A DNA stretch of 64,000 nt from Synechococcus lacustris (GCA_903943975.1 CAJAQB010000019.1:186001-250000), one strand, 5' to 3'; shown: positions 36,476-44,342, numbered from the stretch's first letter. Notes: a model not told the origin generated them from the sequence alone. A program made the numbers and translations.

Positions 36476-37612
36476 GTGACCGAGGCCCAGGCCCGCTCCA
36501 GCAGCAGCCTTAAGGCGATTGCCAGCCAGTGCCAACCGGCTGAGACGATCAACGCAATCGAGCCCCTCGGCAACGGCAATGTAAATGAAACTTTTTTGGT
36601 GCAACTGAACGGCAATAACCAGGCAAACTTTGTGCTGCAACGGCTAAATACAGCGGTGTTTAGCAAGCCTGAATTGGTGATGCAAAACCTGCTGGCCCTC
36701 AGTGACCATGTGGATCAGAAATTAAGCGAGGGCATCCCTCAACTGAATGGCCGCCGATGGGAGCTGCCCCGGCCCCTGAAATGGGCCGATGGCCAGCAGG
36801 ATTGGCTAGAAGAAAATGGAAACTTCTGGCGAGCAATCACTTTTATCGATAATGCCAATTGCTTAGAGGTGCTCCAGGATCTCCAGCAAGCCCGGGAGGT
36901 GGGTTTTGGCCTTGGCATGTTTCACCTCCTGATCAGTGATCTACCCGCCACGGCCCTGGCAGACACCCTCGAAGGTTTTCATATCACCCCCAACTACCTG
37001 GCCGAATACCAGCAGGTGCTTAAGCACAGCCAGCTCATTGCCTCGGCCGACGCCGAATGGTGCATCAAGTTTATTCAACAACGCCAGGCCCTTGCCGCCG
37101 TGCTGGAGGCTGCCAAGGCCCGCGGCGAACTGCAGCTGCGGCCTATCCATGGCGATCCCAAGATCAATAACTTGATGCTGGATGCCGAGAGCGGCCAGGC
37201 CATTGCCCTAATTGATCTGGATACGGTGAAGCCAGGGCTGGTGCATTACGACATCGGCGATTGCCTGCGCTCCGGCTGTAATCCCCTCGGTGAAGAAACC
37301 ACAAACCTCGCCGCCGTCCACTTTGATCTGCAGCTCTGTGAAGCAATTCTCGAGGGCTACCTGTCTGTGGCCAGGGGCTTCCTAAACGAAGCAGACCACC
37401 ACTATCTCTACGACGCCATCCGCCTGATCCCCTTTGAACTGGGGCTGCGTTTCTTTAGCGACTACCTCAACGGCAGTGTTTATTTCCGCAGCGATTTCCC
37501 CAACCACAACCTGCAGCGGGCCCTGGTGCAGTTCAAACTCACCGAAAGCATCGAAGCCCAAGAACAAGAAATCCGCGCCATCCTGGAGCGCCTGCGGGGG
37601 TCGCAACCATGA
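36476..37612 (+). CDS. Phosphotransferase family kinase (NahK/choline-kinase-like)
   Basis: A 378-residue protein with an aminoglycoside-phosphotransferase-like kinase fold. The N-lobe has PLGNGNVNETFLVQLNG and FVLQRLN (the ATP lysine position is replaced by the FVLQ strand typical of N-acetylhexosamine 1-kinase). The catalytic loop is RPIHGDPKINNLMLD with Asp and Asn, and the metal-binding DLDT is in ALIDLDTVKPGLVHYDIGDCLRS. The closest family I know is NahK-like sugar kinases, but the substrate is not proven. It starts at GTG 36476 and overlaps the DOMON-like gene as ATGA, so the two are translationally coupled. Confidence 0.8.
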   Translation: MTEAQARSSSSLKAIASQCQPAETINAIEPLGNGNVNETFLVQLNGNNQANFVLQRLNTAVFSKPELVMQNLLALSDHVDQKLSEGIPQLNGRRWELPRPLKWADGQQDWLEENGNFWRAITFIDNANCLEVLQDLQQAREVGFGLGMFHLLISDLPATALADTLEGFHITPNYLAEYQQVLKHSQLIASADAEWCIKFIQQRQALAAVLEAAKARGELQLRPIHGDPKINNLMLDAESGQAIALIDLDTVKPGLVHYDIGDCLRSGCNPLGEETTNLAAVHFDLQLCEAILEGYLSVARGFLNEADHHYLYDAIRLIPFELGLRFFSDYLNGSVYFRSDFPNHNLQRALVQFKLTESIEAQEQEIRAILERLRGSQP

Positions 37613-38160
37613 GCCCAGCCCAGCCCTTCCTGCTTATCCCTTTCACGGCCCCTGGGGGTCTGGAGGGCCTACGCATTGATGGCAGTGTTTGCCGTCTGGG
37701 CCGTCAACTCCAGCTCCACTACCGCCTGCAGGGCCCCCTGGCCGAGCTACTGATCCCCTCAGCCCCTGCCCAGGGCGCGCCTGAACGCCAAGACGGCCTC
37801 TGGCTCCACACCTGCCTGGAGGCCTTCTGGGCGGTGGAAAATCAGCCGGGCTACTGGGAGCTGAATATTTCCCCCGCCGGCCCCTGGAACCTCTACCAGC
37901 TCGACCGCTACCGGGAGGGCTTAAAGCCTGAACCAGCCCTGGCGGCGATGGCCACTTCAATCGTTCAACGTTCAAACGAACTGCAACTCAAGGTTGCCTT
38001 TTCCCTACCGGAGGCGATTGGCCTTGATCAGGTGCTGCAGCTGAGTGTGGCTGCCGTGATCGAACAACAAAACAAACAGATCAGTTACTGGGCCCTGGCC
38101 CACCCAGGCCCCGAGCCTGATTTCCACCTACGCGATGGTTTTCTGCTGCGGCTGCCCTAA
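37609..38160 (+). CDS. DOMON-like domain protein
   Basis: A 183-residue beta-rich protein without signal peptide or membrane segment. The features HYRLQGPLAELLIP, RQDGLWLHTCLEAFWAVENQPGYWELNISPAGPWNLYQLDRYREGL and LQLSVAAVIEQQNKQISYWALAHPGPEPDFHLRDGFLLRL match the bacterial DOMON-like carbohydrate- or heme-binding fold (the LWxxTCxE...YxExNxSPxGxW pattern). Its start overlaps the kinase stop by four bases. A sugar-related role with the kinase is an attractive inference but unproven. Confidence 0.8.
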   Translation: MSPAQPFLLIPFTAPGGLEGLRIDGSVCRLGRQLQLHYRLQGPLAELLIPSAPAQGAPERQDGLWLHTCLEAFWAVENQPGYWELNISPAGPWNLYQLDRYREGLKPEPALAAMATSIVQRSNELQLKVAFSLPEAIGLDQVLQLSVAAVIEQQNKQISYWALAHPGPEPDFHLRDGFLLRLP

Positions 38161-38172
38161 GCGCAGGCGAGA

Positions 38173-38556
38173 TCAGTTATCTGTACCCAGCAACAGATCC
38201 TTGGCGCGGTTGATCGTTTGCATTGTTTCCATGTGGCCCCCCTGGTCGGGGTGGTGTTCGGCGGCGAGGGCCTTGTAGGCCACCTTCACCTGACCCTGGC
38301 TGAGCCTGCCGGCCAGGGGCAAACCGAGCAGCTTGCGGGCGCGCAATGCCTCCAGATCTGGGGCCTTACCTAGGGGGGAACGGTCAGCGGCGCCAAGGCC
38401 TGTGCCCTTACGTTTATGGCCTTTTCCTTGCCGCTTGCCAGTCTTAGAGCCACCACCAAAACCCTTGCTAGGTCCCGCCTCTTCTGGGCTCGCCTTGGGC
38501 AGTGGTGGCCGCAGCGAGAGCAGGGCGCCGCCGCGGTGGGAATGGGTTTTACTCAT
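38173..38556 (-). CDS. Protein with C-terminal J domain
   Basis: A 127-residue protein whose C-terminal 50 residues form a J domain (RKLLGLPLAGRLSQGQVKVAYKALAAEHHPDQGGHMETMQTINRAKDLLLG) with the HPD motif that stimulates Hsp70 ATPase. The first 70 residues are basic and disordered (Ser/Gly/Lys-rich, with GGGSKTGKRQGKGHKRKG). The DnaJ Gly/Phe and zinc regions are absent, so it is a type III-like J protein that probably targets DnaK to a specific client. It starts at ATG 38556, just upstream of which lies the methyltransferase 3' end. Confidence 0.85.
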   Translation of the reverse strand: MSKTHSHRGGALLSLRPPLPKASPEEAGPSKGFGGGSKTGKRQGKGHKRKGTGLGAADRSPLGKAPDLEALRARKLLGLPLAGRLSQGQVKVAYKALAAEHHPDQGGHMETMQTINRAKDLLLGTDN

Positions 38557-38613
38557 GGGCCGGCACCTCCTCAAAGCTTGCCTGGGGCAGCCAGCAACAA
38601 CACCATCGTCTCA

Positions 38614-39264
38614 TCAGGGGGTTAAGCGGCCCCACACCACTAGGTAGCGGTCATCCCGTTCGGCCAATTGCAGCTGACTCAGCCCCGCCAGCGCCAATTG
38701 TTCGCGTACTTCCGCCAGCGTGAAGGCCGCCCGCAGCGACTGGCTGTAATCACGCCGCAAAATCGCCGGCGCCCCCGCCGCATAACGCTCCACCAATGCC
38801 TCTTGCTCCGTTTCGTTGCTGGGGCGGCGCAGGTCATGGATCACCACCGCCGCCCCCGGCGCCCCCAATTGCCGCACGCTCTGCCAGAGCACCTGGGGAT
38901 CATGGAGATGGTGCAGCAGGCTGTTGCTAATTACCGCCGTGTGGCCCCCCTCCAGCTCGGGGCAGGGCAAGAGCGCCTCCTGGAAACGCACCTGCTCACT
39001 GAGGCGCCGCTCCTCCGCCAGGCCCAGCATCGCCAGGGCCCCATCCAGGCCCAGCACCCTCGCCTCGGGATATTTCTCTGCCAATAGAAAAGTGATGTTG
39101 CCGGGTCCACAACCCAGGTCCACCAGGTTCTCGCCGAGACCCCCAGGAAACTGCTTGGCAATCCACTCCACCAGGTCCCGATCACTGCTGGAAAAATCCG
39201 CAGCCCCATAGGCCTCGGCCTGGGCCAGGTCATCCATCAATTCCGCTTCACAGATCCGTTCCAT
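38614..39264 (-). CDS. Class I SAM-dependent methyltransferase
   Basis: A 216-residue methyltransferase: motif I is LVDLGCGPGNITFLLAEKYP, the acidic ribose ligand is in RVLGLDGALAMLGLA, and motif IV/post-I is TAVISNSLLHHLHDPQVLWQSVRQLGAPGAAVVIHDLRRP. An N-terminal helix (MERICEAELMDDLAQAEAYGAAD) precedes the fold. The substrate cannot be assigned. The ATG at 39264 is preferred to the TTG at 39273. It is upstream of and co-directional with the J-domain gene, with a gap of 57 bases. Confidence 0.85.
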   Translation of the reverse strand: MERICEAELMDDLAQAEAYGAADFSSSDRDLVEWIAKQFPGGLGENLVDLGCGPGNITFLLAEKYPEARVLGLDGALAMLGLAEERRLSEQVRFQEALLPCPELEGGHTAVISNSLLHHLHDPQVLWQSVRQLGAPGAAVVIHDLRRPSNETEQEALVERYAAGAPAILRRDYSQSLRAAFTLAEVREQLALAGLSQLQLAERDDRYLVVWGRLTP

Positions 39265-39287
39265 CGGCCCCAACGCCTGGCTTTAGC

Positions 39288-40007
39288 TTGGGGCCACTGT
39301 GCCGTTTGATCAAATTGCTGCGTGGGCTGGATGGTTGTGCGGCGGGTTGGTTGCTGGTGTGGGCGGAGGTGGGGGCCAGCAGCGTTGGGGCAAGCCTGCT
39401 GGCCAGCACCGCTGATCTGTCGCTAGAGGATCCAGCCACCCTCACCGCCATCGACATCCCGATAGGCCTCCACCACAACGGCCCCCGCCCCTGTGACCAG
39501 CAGGCGCGGCAGCTGCTTGGACCCCGGCGCAGCAGTGTTTTTCCGGCCCCGGTGCGTTCGGTGCTGCAGGCCCGCAGCTACAGCGAAGCCTGTGAACTTT
39601 CCTTTGAGGCCCAGGGCCGCAAACTGAGCAAGCAGACCTACAACATCCTCGCCAAAGTGCGCGCGGTGGATGCCCTGCTGCAGGGGCAGGGGGCCCTCAG
39701 CCAACGGCTGGTGGAAGTGCATCCAGAGCTGAGTTTTCAGCAATGGAACAACGGCATCCCGATGGCCCAGGCCAAGAAAACGGCGGAGGGTCGCCAGCAG
39801 CGGCTGCACTTGATCGAGCCCCGCTTCCCCGGTGCCTTTGCTGAGATCCGAGGCCGCTACAAACGCCGCGAAATTGCCGACGACGACATCCTCGATGCCC
39901 TGGCCTGCCTTTGGTCAGCGGAACGCATCGCCAGCGGCAACCATCTGCACGTGGGCCAGCCGGGCCAGATCGATGCCTGTGGTTTACCGATGCAGATTCT
40001 TGCTTGA
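39288..40007 (+). CDS. DUF429 family predicted nuclease
   Basis: A 239-residue member of DUF429, predicted to have an RNase H-like fold. Key segments are LDGCAAGWLLVWAEV near the start (metal-binding Asp), LTAIDIPIGLHHNGPRPCDQQAR, FPAPVRSVLQARSYSEAC, KQTYNILAKVRAVDALL, LVEVHPELSFQQWNN and IADDDILDALACLWSAERI with the C-terminal acidic cluster. No biological substrate is known. The listed start at 39288 is a TTG; a nearby downstream start is possible. It is divergent from the methyltransferase gene, with 23 bases between. Confidence 0.82.
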   Translation: MGPLCRLIKLLRGLDGCAAGWLLVWAEVGASSVGASLLASTADLSLEDPATLTAIDIPIGLHHNGPRPCDQQARQLLGPRRSSVFPAPVRSVLQARSYSEACELSFEAQGRKLSKQTYNILAKVRAVDALLQGQGALSQRLVEVHPELSFQQWNNGIPMAQAKKTAEGRQQRLHLIEPRFPGAFAEIRGRYKRREIADDDILDALACLWSAERIASGNHLHVGQPGQIDACGLPMQILA

Positions 40008-40017
40008 TATATGCAGT

Positions 40018-40056
40018 AACTGCTCCCATCAATTGCTCCCACCAACTGCTCCCACC
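40018..40056. repeat. 13-bp tandem repeat, three copies
   Basis: Three head-to-tail units of 13 bases (consensus AACTGCTCCCACC) directly after the DUF429 gene; units two and three differ by one or two bases. No function is evident. Confidence 0.75.
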
Positions 40057-40232
40057 AGGCCAGCTGCGATAGCAGATTATTTGCTCCTCACCCGGAGAAA
40101 ATTGCTTAGCCATGCATGTCCTGCAACAGCTTGATCGCCCAGGGGGAAGCTTTGTAACTGACATCTGTGCACATAAGTGCCATGCTGGTTACGGGCCACC
40201 CAGCAATGGGATGCACTTCCTCACACCAACTC

Positions 40233-40262
40233 AAAGCTCCGGGCGGCCCACGGAGCTTTTTC
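40233..40262 (+). terminator. Rho-independent terminator-like hairpin
   Basis: A perfect 9-bp stem (AAAGCTCCG, 40233-40241, and CGGAGCTTT, 40251-40259) with a 9-base loop is followed by more T residues (TTTC). It is 225 bases beyond the DUF429 stop with no gene between, so it either ends a long DUF429 3' UTR or a separate small transcript. Confidence 0.7.
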
Positions 40263-40619
40263 TGTATCTGGCGCCCAGCGGTGCCAGCCATTTTTTTCAG
40301 CTATTTTGCGGCCAATCTCCCCCTTGACTAGCTAGGGCTTTGCCTTGATGGCGTTTTGGCTAGTCACGGCTTTAAGCAATCCATTTTGTGTGCGGTCTTG
40401 CTTGTTACCCAGTTAATTTTCAAGCCCAGGGCTCATCACTCAAAACTCCCCAGCCGGGACTCTAAGGAAAATGACCCTAGTCATCTGACCCTAGTCATTT
40501 TCCTTAGAGTCAGCTCAACAGTGTTTGCCCAGGCCAGCGGGCTAAATAAGTTGGCCATTACTCACGGCCCCATGGGCAATCCCCTGTTTGAATCAAGCCG
40601 GATCTAACAGCAAAACACC
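40263..40619. other. Spacer without gene, contains palindromic element
   Basis: This stretch before yccF has no gene I accept. It holds the dispersed palindromic element described separately at 40458-40511. An 83-residue frame through it (40356-40607) looks non-coding by composition, although part of it resembles a frame over the second copy near 56.9 kb. Confidence 0.5.
40458..40511. repeat. Palindromic dispersed element, copy 1
   Basis: A perfect 18-bp inverted repeat (GACTCTAAGGAAAATGAC at 40458-40475, complement at 40494-40511) flanks an 18-base loop. Within it the 13-mer TGACCCTAGTCAT occurs twice in direct orientation (40472-40484 and 40486-40498). The same core occurs inverted at 56903-56956, where the outer arms have diverged. 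Similarity extends a little outside the palindrome on both sides. Confidence 0.85.
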
Positions 40620-41033
40620 ATGCTGCGTTTTCTGCTCAACCTGCTCTGGTTCCTGCTGGGCGGCTTCGTAATGGGTCTGGGCTGGTGGCTGGCTGGCCTG
40701 ATCGCAGCGATCACGATCGTTGGTCTCCCTTGGGCCAGGTCTTGTTTCGTGATCGGTAATTTTTCCTTTTGGCCCTTTGGTAAAGAGGCCGTAAGCCGCA
40801 GGGAGCTAACCGGCAAGAATGATTTCGGCACTGGCCCCCTCGGCTTGATTGGCAATGTGATCTGGTTTCTCTTGGCCGGTTGGTGGTTGGCCATCGGCCA
40901 CCTGGCCTCTGCCCTTGCTTGCTTCGTTTCGATCATCGGCATCCCCTTTGGCATCCAGCACATCAAATTGGCCCTGATTGCCCTGGCCCCGATCGGCCTG
41001 CAGGTGGTGCCCAGCCACCAACGGCTGGCTTAA
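40620..41033 (+). CDS. YccF domain inner-membrane protein
   Basis: A 137-residue protein with the duplicated YccF pattern: LLNLLWFLLGGFVMGLGWWLAGLIAAITIVGLPWARSCFVIGNFSFWPFGKEAV in the first half and GLIGNVIWFLLAGWWLAIGHLASALACFVSIIGIPFGIQHIKLALIALAPIG in the second. Four membrane helices are expected. The repeated IGIP/VGLP-W motif is diagnostic. Function is unknown. The stop is immediately followed by the nuclease frame. Confidence 0.9.
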   Translation: MLRFLLNLLWFLLGGFVMGLGWWLAGLIAAITIVGLPWARSCFVIGNFSFWPFGKEAVSRRELTGKNDFGTGPLGLIGNVIWFLLAGWWLAIGHLASALACFVSIIGIPFGIQHIKLALIALAPIGLQVVPSHQRLA

Positions 41034-41621
41034 TTGATACCCATCGCCCTGCCCCCACCAGCACCCCTGCGGCTGGCGGCCATGGTGCTGTCGATTGCCG
41101 ATGGCGACACCGTCACCGTTAACGAGGCCGGGGCCCGCCTCAAGGTGCGGCTGGCCTGCATCGATGCCCCAGAGCTTTCCCAAACCCCCTACGGCCAGGC
41201 CTCCCGCCAGGCGCTGCAGGCTTTACTGCCGCTGGGCTCCCAGGTAACGCTGCGCATCAAGGCCACCGATCGCTACGGCCGCACCGTGGCTGAACTGCTA
41301 ACTGGAAAAAACAACAGGAATATCAGCAATAACAGTAATAACAGCAATATCAGCAACAACAGTAATAACAGTAATAACAGTAATCAAAACAACATTAATC
41401 AATACAACATCAACAAAAACAATATCAACCAACACAATATCAACCAACAAATGATTGCCAACGGCCAGGCATTTGTGTATTGGAATTTCATCAGCGCCTG
41501 TGATCGAGAGCGCTATGCAAGGCTGGAAACCCTGGCGCGTCTCAAGGGGCTTGGCGTGTGGGCCGTCCCTGGCGGTCTTGAGCGACCCTGGGAGCTACGC
41601 AGCCACAGCAGACAGCGCTAA
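41034..41621 (+). CDS. Staphylococcal nuclease-like protein with Asn-rich insertion
   Basis: The nuclease OB-fold is split. Residues 17-92 contain VLSIADGDTVTVNEAGARLKVRLACIDAPELSQTPYGQASRQAL and DRYGRTVAELL, with the expected catalytic Arg, Asp, Glu and Arg positions. Residues 140-195 contain the continuing MIANGQAFVYWNF and RLETLARLKGLGVWAVPGGLERPWELR. Between them residues 93-139 (41310-41450) are a low-complexity insert of mostly Asn with Ser, Ile and Gln, encoded by AT-rich near-tandem DNA. The insert falls in the loop before the helix that completes the fold. No signal peptide is seen. The start may be TTG 41034 or ATG 41082. Confidence 0.8.
   Translation: MIPIALPPPAPLRLAAMVLSIADGDTVTVNEAGARLKVRLACIDAPELSQTPYGQASRQALQALLPLGSQVTLRIKATDRYGRTVAELLTGKNNRNISNNSNNSNISNNSNNSNNSNQNNINQYNINKNNINQHNINQQMIANGQAFVYWNFISACDRERYARLETLARLKGLGVWAVPGGLERPWELRSHSRQR
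41310..41450 (+). repeat. AT-rich repeat encoding Asn-rich insert
   Basis: About 140 bases of short imperfect repeats (units such as AATAACAGT and AACAATATC) encode Asn, Ser, Ile and Gln in frame within the nuclease. Composition differs sharply from the GC-rich gene around it. All length changes preserve the frame, as expected for slippage within a translated repeat. Confidence 0.8.
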
Positions 41622-41702
41622 TGGGCACCCCCTGACAGCTTCAAGTTTATGCTCAAATTGAGTGGCTACCTGTTGAATAAGTTACTAGCAAAATAGTTAA
41701 CA

Positions 41703-41748
41703 GCTAAATAGTTATTGGCTGAATAGTTATTGGCTGAATAACTATTAG
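41703..41748. repeat. 15-bp tandem repeat with internal palindrome
   Basis: Three units of about 15 bases (GCTRAATAGTTATTG type; 41703, 41718, 41733) lie in the AT-rich spacer after the nuclease gene. The second unit and the third form an inverted repeat AATAGTTATT/AATAACTATT separated by GGCTG. It may act as a weak terminator or simply be slippage-derived sequence. Confidence 0.7.
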
Positions 41749-41920
41749 TTAAATAGTATTACACAAGCAGCTATTAATTGAATAGTACGCATTTAAACAC
41801 TTCAAGCATGAAGCCAGCCACTGGCATGCAAGACCAGGGTGATCCCGAAACCATGCATACCTACTAGCCATCCATGGGAATCTATGGGTGCCAACTGCGC
41901 CCCCCAGCGCCCAGCCCCCA

Positions 41921-42619
41921 ATGACCTCCCTCTCCCCCCTGGACTGGCTGGAACTCTGGAACGATTGGCGCCACACCCCCCAGCAACAACGGGCGATCGA
42001 ACAGTTGCGCCGGCAGCTGCTGGATCAGGCCCCAGGCCTGCTTGATCCCGAAAGCGCCTGGCAGCAGGCCTACCGGGCCCTGCCCAGCCCCGCCCAGCCA
42101 AATCCCCTGCCCGTTGCCTGGGAAAGCCAAAACAACAACCTCAGCGGCATGGGTTATCGCGAATGCTTTTCCAGCAGTTGCGCCATGCTCGCCCGCTACC
42201 ACGGCAAAGTTCGCAACGACGACGAATACAACGAGATCCGCGCCCGCTACGGCGATACCACCTCCAGCCAAGCCCAACTCACTGCCCTGCGCTCCCTGGG
42301 TCTTACCGCCCATTTCCGCACCGACAGCAATCGCTCGATGCTGGAAGAGGAAATCAAGGCTGGCCGGCCCGTGGCGGTGGGTTGGTTACATAAGGGACCA
42401 GCCCAGGCCCCCTACGGCGACGGCCATTGGAGTGTGGTGATTGGTTTCACCAGCAGCAAGGCTGTAATGAATGATCCCAATGGCGAAGCCGACCTGGTCA
42501 ATGGCGACTATGTAAACCACAGCGATGGCCAGGCAATCCCCTACAGCTGGAAAAACTGGCTGCCCCGTTGGGAGGCCGATGGCCCCGGCAGCGGCTGGAT
42601 GCTCACCTGCAATCTTTAA
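41921..42619 (+). CDS. C39-like cysteine peptidase
   Basis: A 232-residue protein without signal peptide. The central QNNNLSGMGYRECFSSSCAMLARYHGK contains the catalytic Cys (FSSSCAML pattern as in C39_2 peptidases). GDGHWSVVIGF has the catalytic His and NDPNGEADLV the conserved Asp/Asn. The N-terminal 70 residues are helical and Gln/Leu/Trp-rich, without known motif. C39 domains elsewhere cleave bacteriocin leaders as part of ABC exporters; here no transporter or precursor is adjacent, and related stand-alone proteins are found in phages and cyanobacteria. The ATG at 41921 is chosen over the GTG at 41888. Confidence 0.75.
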   Translation: MTSLSPLDWLELWNDWRHTPQQQRAIEQLRRQLLDQAPGLLDPESAWQQAYRALPSPAQPNPLPVAWESQNNNLSGMGYRECFSSSCAMLARYHGKVRNDDEYNEIRARYGDTTSSQAQLTALRSLGLTAHFRTDSNRSMLEEEIKAGRPVAVGWLHKGPAQAPYGDGHWSVVIGFTSSKAVMNDPNGEADLVNGDYVNHSDGQAIPYSWKNWLPRWEADGPGSGWMLTCNL

Positions 42620-42621
42620 AC

Positions 42622-43494
42622 ATGGCTCCCCCACAAACGCCGCCCCGCCAAGCACCAGCCCATCCGCCACTGCCTAGGCACCTGCAACTAGCCGTAGTTG
42701 GCCATGTGGAATGGGTGGAATTCCTCTGGGTCGACCATCTACCGGGCCCCGGCGAAATCCTCCGGGCCAGCGCCAGCCTCCAGCAGCCCGCCGGCGGTGG
42801 GGCCGTGGTGGCGGCGCAGATGGCAAAGCTGGTGGGCTCAGCCCAGTTTTTTACGGCCCTTGGCCGGGATGAATTGGGGGAACGGGCCCTGGCGGAACTC
42901 CAGGCCCTGGGGCTGGAGGTGCATGTGGCCTGGCGTGAGGCCCCCACCAGGCGGGCCGTGAGCTTCATTGATAGCGATAGCGAACGCAGCATCACGGTGA
43001 TCGGTGAGCGGCTCAGCCCCAGCGCCGCTGATCCGCTCCCCTGGGAACGGCTAGCCAGTTGCGATGGCGTGTTTCTCACCGCCGCCGATCCCGCCGCCGT
43101 GCGGCTGGCCCGCCGGGCCAAGCTGCTGGCCGCCACCCCCCGGCTGGGGCTGGAAACGCTGCAAGCAGCTGCGGTACAACTTGATGCCCTGGTGGGCAGC
43201 GCCCTCGACCCATCGGAACAGCTACCGCCGGGCGCCCTCGACCCGGCCCCGAAAATCACAGTGGCCACAGAGGGGGCCCGCGGTGGCTACACCGTGCCCG
43301 GCGGCCGCTTTGCCGCCCTGGAAAGGGGTGCCCCCCTGGGCGACACCTATGGCGCCGGCGATTCCTTTGCCGCTGGCTTTAGCGCCGGCCTAGCCGCCGG
43401 CTTTTCGCGGGAGCAGGCCCTAGCGCTGGGCTGTCGCTGTGGGGCCGCCTGCATCGATGGCCGGGGCGCCTATGCCGGCCAACTGAAGCTATAA
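42622..43494 (+). CDS. PfkB family carbohydrate kinase
   Basis: A 290-residue ribokinase-fold kinase. Motifs: HLQLAVVGHVEWVEFLWVDHLPGPGEILRA at the N-terminus, QQPAGGGAVVAAQMAKLVGSAQFFTALGRDELGERA, and the C-terminal anion-hole motif GAPLGDTYGAGDSFAAGFSAGLAAG with the catalytic Asp. The sugar specificity cannot be assigned. The ATG at 42622 lies three bases after the C39 gene stop, so they are probably in one transcript. Confidence 0.87.
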   Translation: MAPPQTPPRQAPAHPPLPRHLQLAVVGHVEWVEFLWVDHLPGPGEILRASASLQQPAGGGAVVAAQMAKLVGSAQFFTALGRDELGERALAELQALGLEVHVAWREAPTRRAVSFIDSDSERSITVIGERLSPSAADPLPWERLASCDGVFLTAADPAAVRLARRAKLLAATPRLGLETLQAAAVQLDALVGSALDPSEQLPPGALDPAPKITVATEGARGGYTVPGGRFAALERGAPLGDTYGAGDSFAAGFSAGLAAGFSREQALALGCRCGAACIDGRGAYAGQLKL

Positions 43495-43536
43495 CTGCGC
43501 CTAGACCAGGGATGATGGAGTAATTGAGTTGCCCGT

Positions 43537-43788
43537 ATGAACCGAGATCGTGAGTTTTTAGTCGCCACTGGCCGCCTGGCCAGTCTCTTGAACCTCAGCA
43601 TTAGCGCCACCCGCCAACGGATCGATTACCAGATCGCCCAGGCGGGGGCCAGCGATCGCGCCAGCAAATTCGCCGTAATAGACCGGCTGCTGTTGGCAGC
43701 CACCGCCGATAGCGCTGCCAACAGCCAGCGGCTGGATGCCCAGCTCAATGCCCTGGAATCGGAAGCCGATTTCCTAGACGAAGATTGA
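43537..43788 (+). CDS. Small hypothetical protein upstream of fibrillin
   Basis: An 83-residue, probably all-helical soluble protein (LVATGRLASLLNLSISATRQRIDYQIAQAGASDRASKFAVIDRLLLAATADSAANSQRLDAQLNALESEADFLDED). I do not recognise a family. It ends in TTGA overlap with the PAP/fibrillin start (TTG 43785), so the two are coupled. A role linked to fibrillin or thylakoid lipids would be guesswork. Confidence 0.65.
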   Translation: MNRDREFLVATGRLASLLNLSISATRQRIDYQIAQAGASDRASKFAVIDRLLLAATADSAANSQRLDAQLNALESEADFLDED

Positions 43789-44330
43789 ACAGGCCCGAAA
43801 CCACAGACCAACTGCTGACGCTGTTGCGGGGTCCCAAACCCCGCGGTGAACAGCTGCTGCCGCTGATCACCGCCCTTGAACAAAGTCAGCCCTGCGACCT
43901 AAACCAGCAGCAAGCCCAACTGGAAGGGGTGTGGGAATTGCGCTGGAGCAGCAGCAAACAGCCCTATCTCCAGGTGCAACCCTGGCTTGAGAATCTGCAG
44001 CTGCTACTGCCAAGCACAGGCCAAGCCATGAACCTGCTGCGCCTAACGGGGCCGGCCGGGGGGCTGGGCAGCATTGCTGTGCTGGCGGAATTACAGCTGC
44101 AACCGCCCCAACGGGTGGGGGTGCGTTTTGTAAAGGGCGGCTGGATCGGCCCACGGCTGGGGCCGATCCAGGCCCAACTGTTGCCAGCGCTAAACCAGAG
44201 CTTTCCGGCCTGGCTTGATATCACCCTGTTAACCGAGCAGCTGCGCATCTGCCGCGGCAGCAATGGCACCCTGTTCGCCCTGCTCAAACGGCCTGAGCTC
44301 GACCCCCATAGCCTCTTGCCACGCCCCTAG
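43785..44330 (+). CDS. PAP/fibrillin family protein
   Basis: A 181-residue member of the plastid lipid-associated protein (PAP/fibrillin) family, which binds lipids at thylakoids and plastoglobules in plants and cyanobacteria. Supporting text: QLEGVWELRWSSSKQPYLQVQPWLENLQLLLPSTGQAMNLL, VGVRFVKGGWIGPRLG and LDITLLTEQLRICRGSNGTLFALLKR, the last being the characteristic C-terminal 'TYLDEDLRISRGNGGNLFVL'-like strand. The start TTG 43785 overlaps the upstream stop; no ATG lies close by. Confidence 0.82.
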   Translation: MNRPETTDQLLTLLRGPKPRGEQLLPLITALEQSQPCDLNQQQAQLEGVWELRWSSSKQPYLQVQPWLENLQLLLPSTGQAMNLLRLTGPAGGLGSIAVLAELQLQPPQRVGVRFVKGGWIGPRLGPIQAQLLPALNQSFPAWLDITLLTEQLRICRGSNGTLFALLKRPELDPHSLLPRP

Positions 44331-44342
44331 GCCTAGACCTGG

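Noticed and set aside
40112-40327. 71-codon frame with Cys/His residues (CAHKCH)
   Set aside because: It runs through the terminator-like hairpin, shows no family similarity and has no Shine-Dalgarno site.
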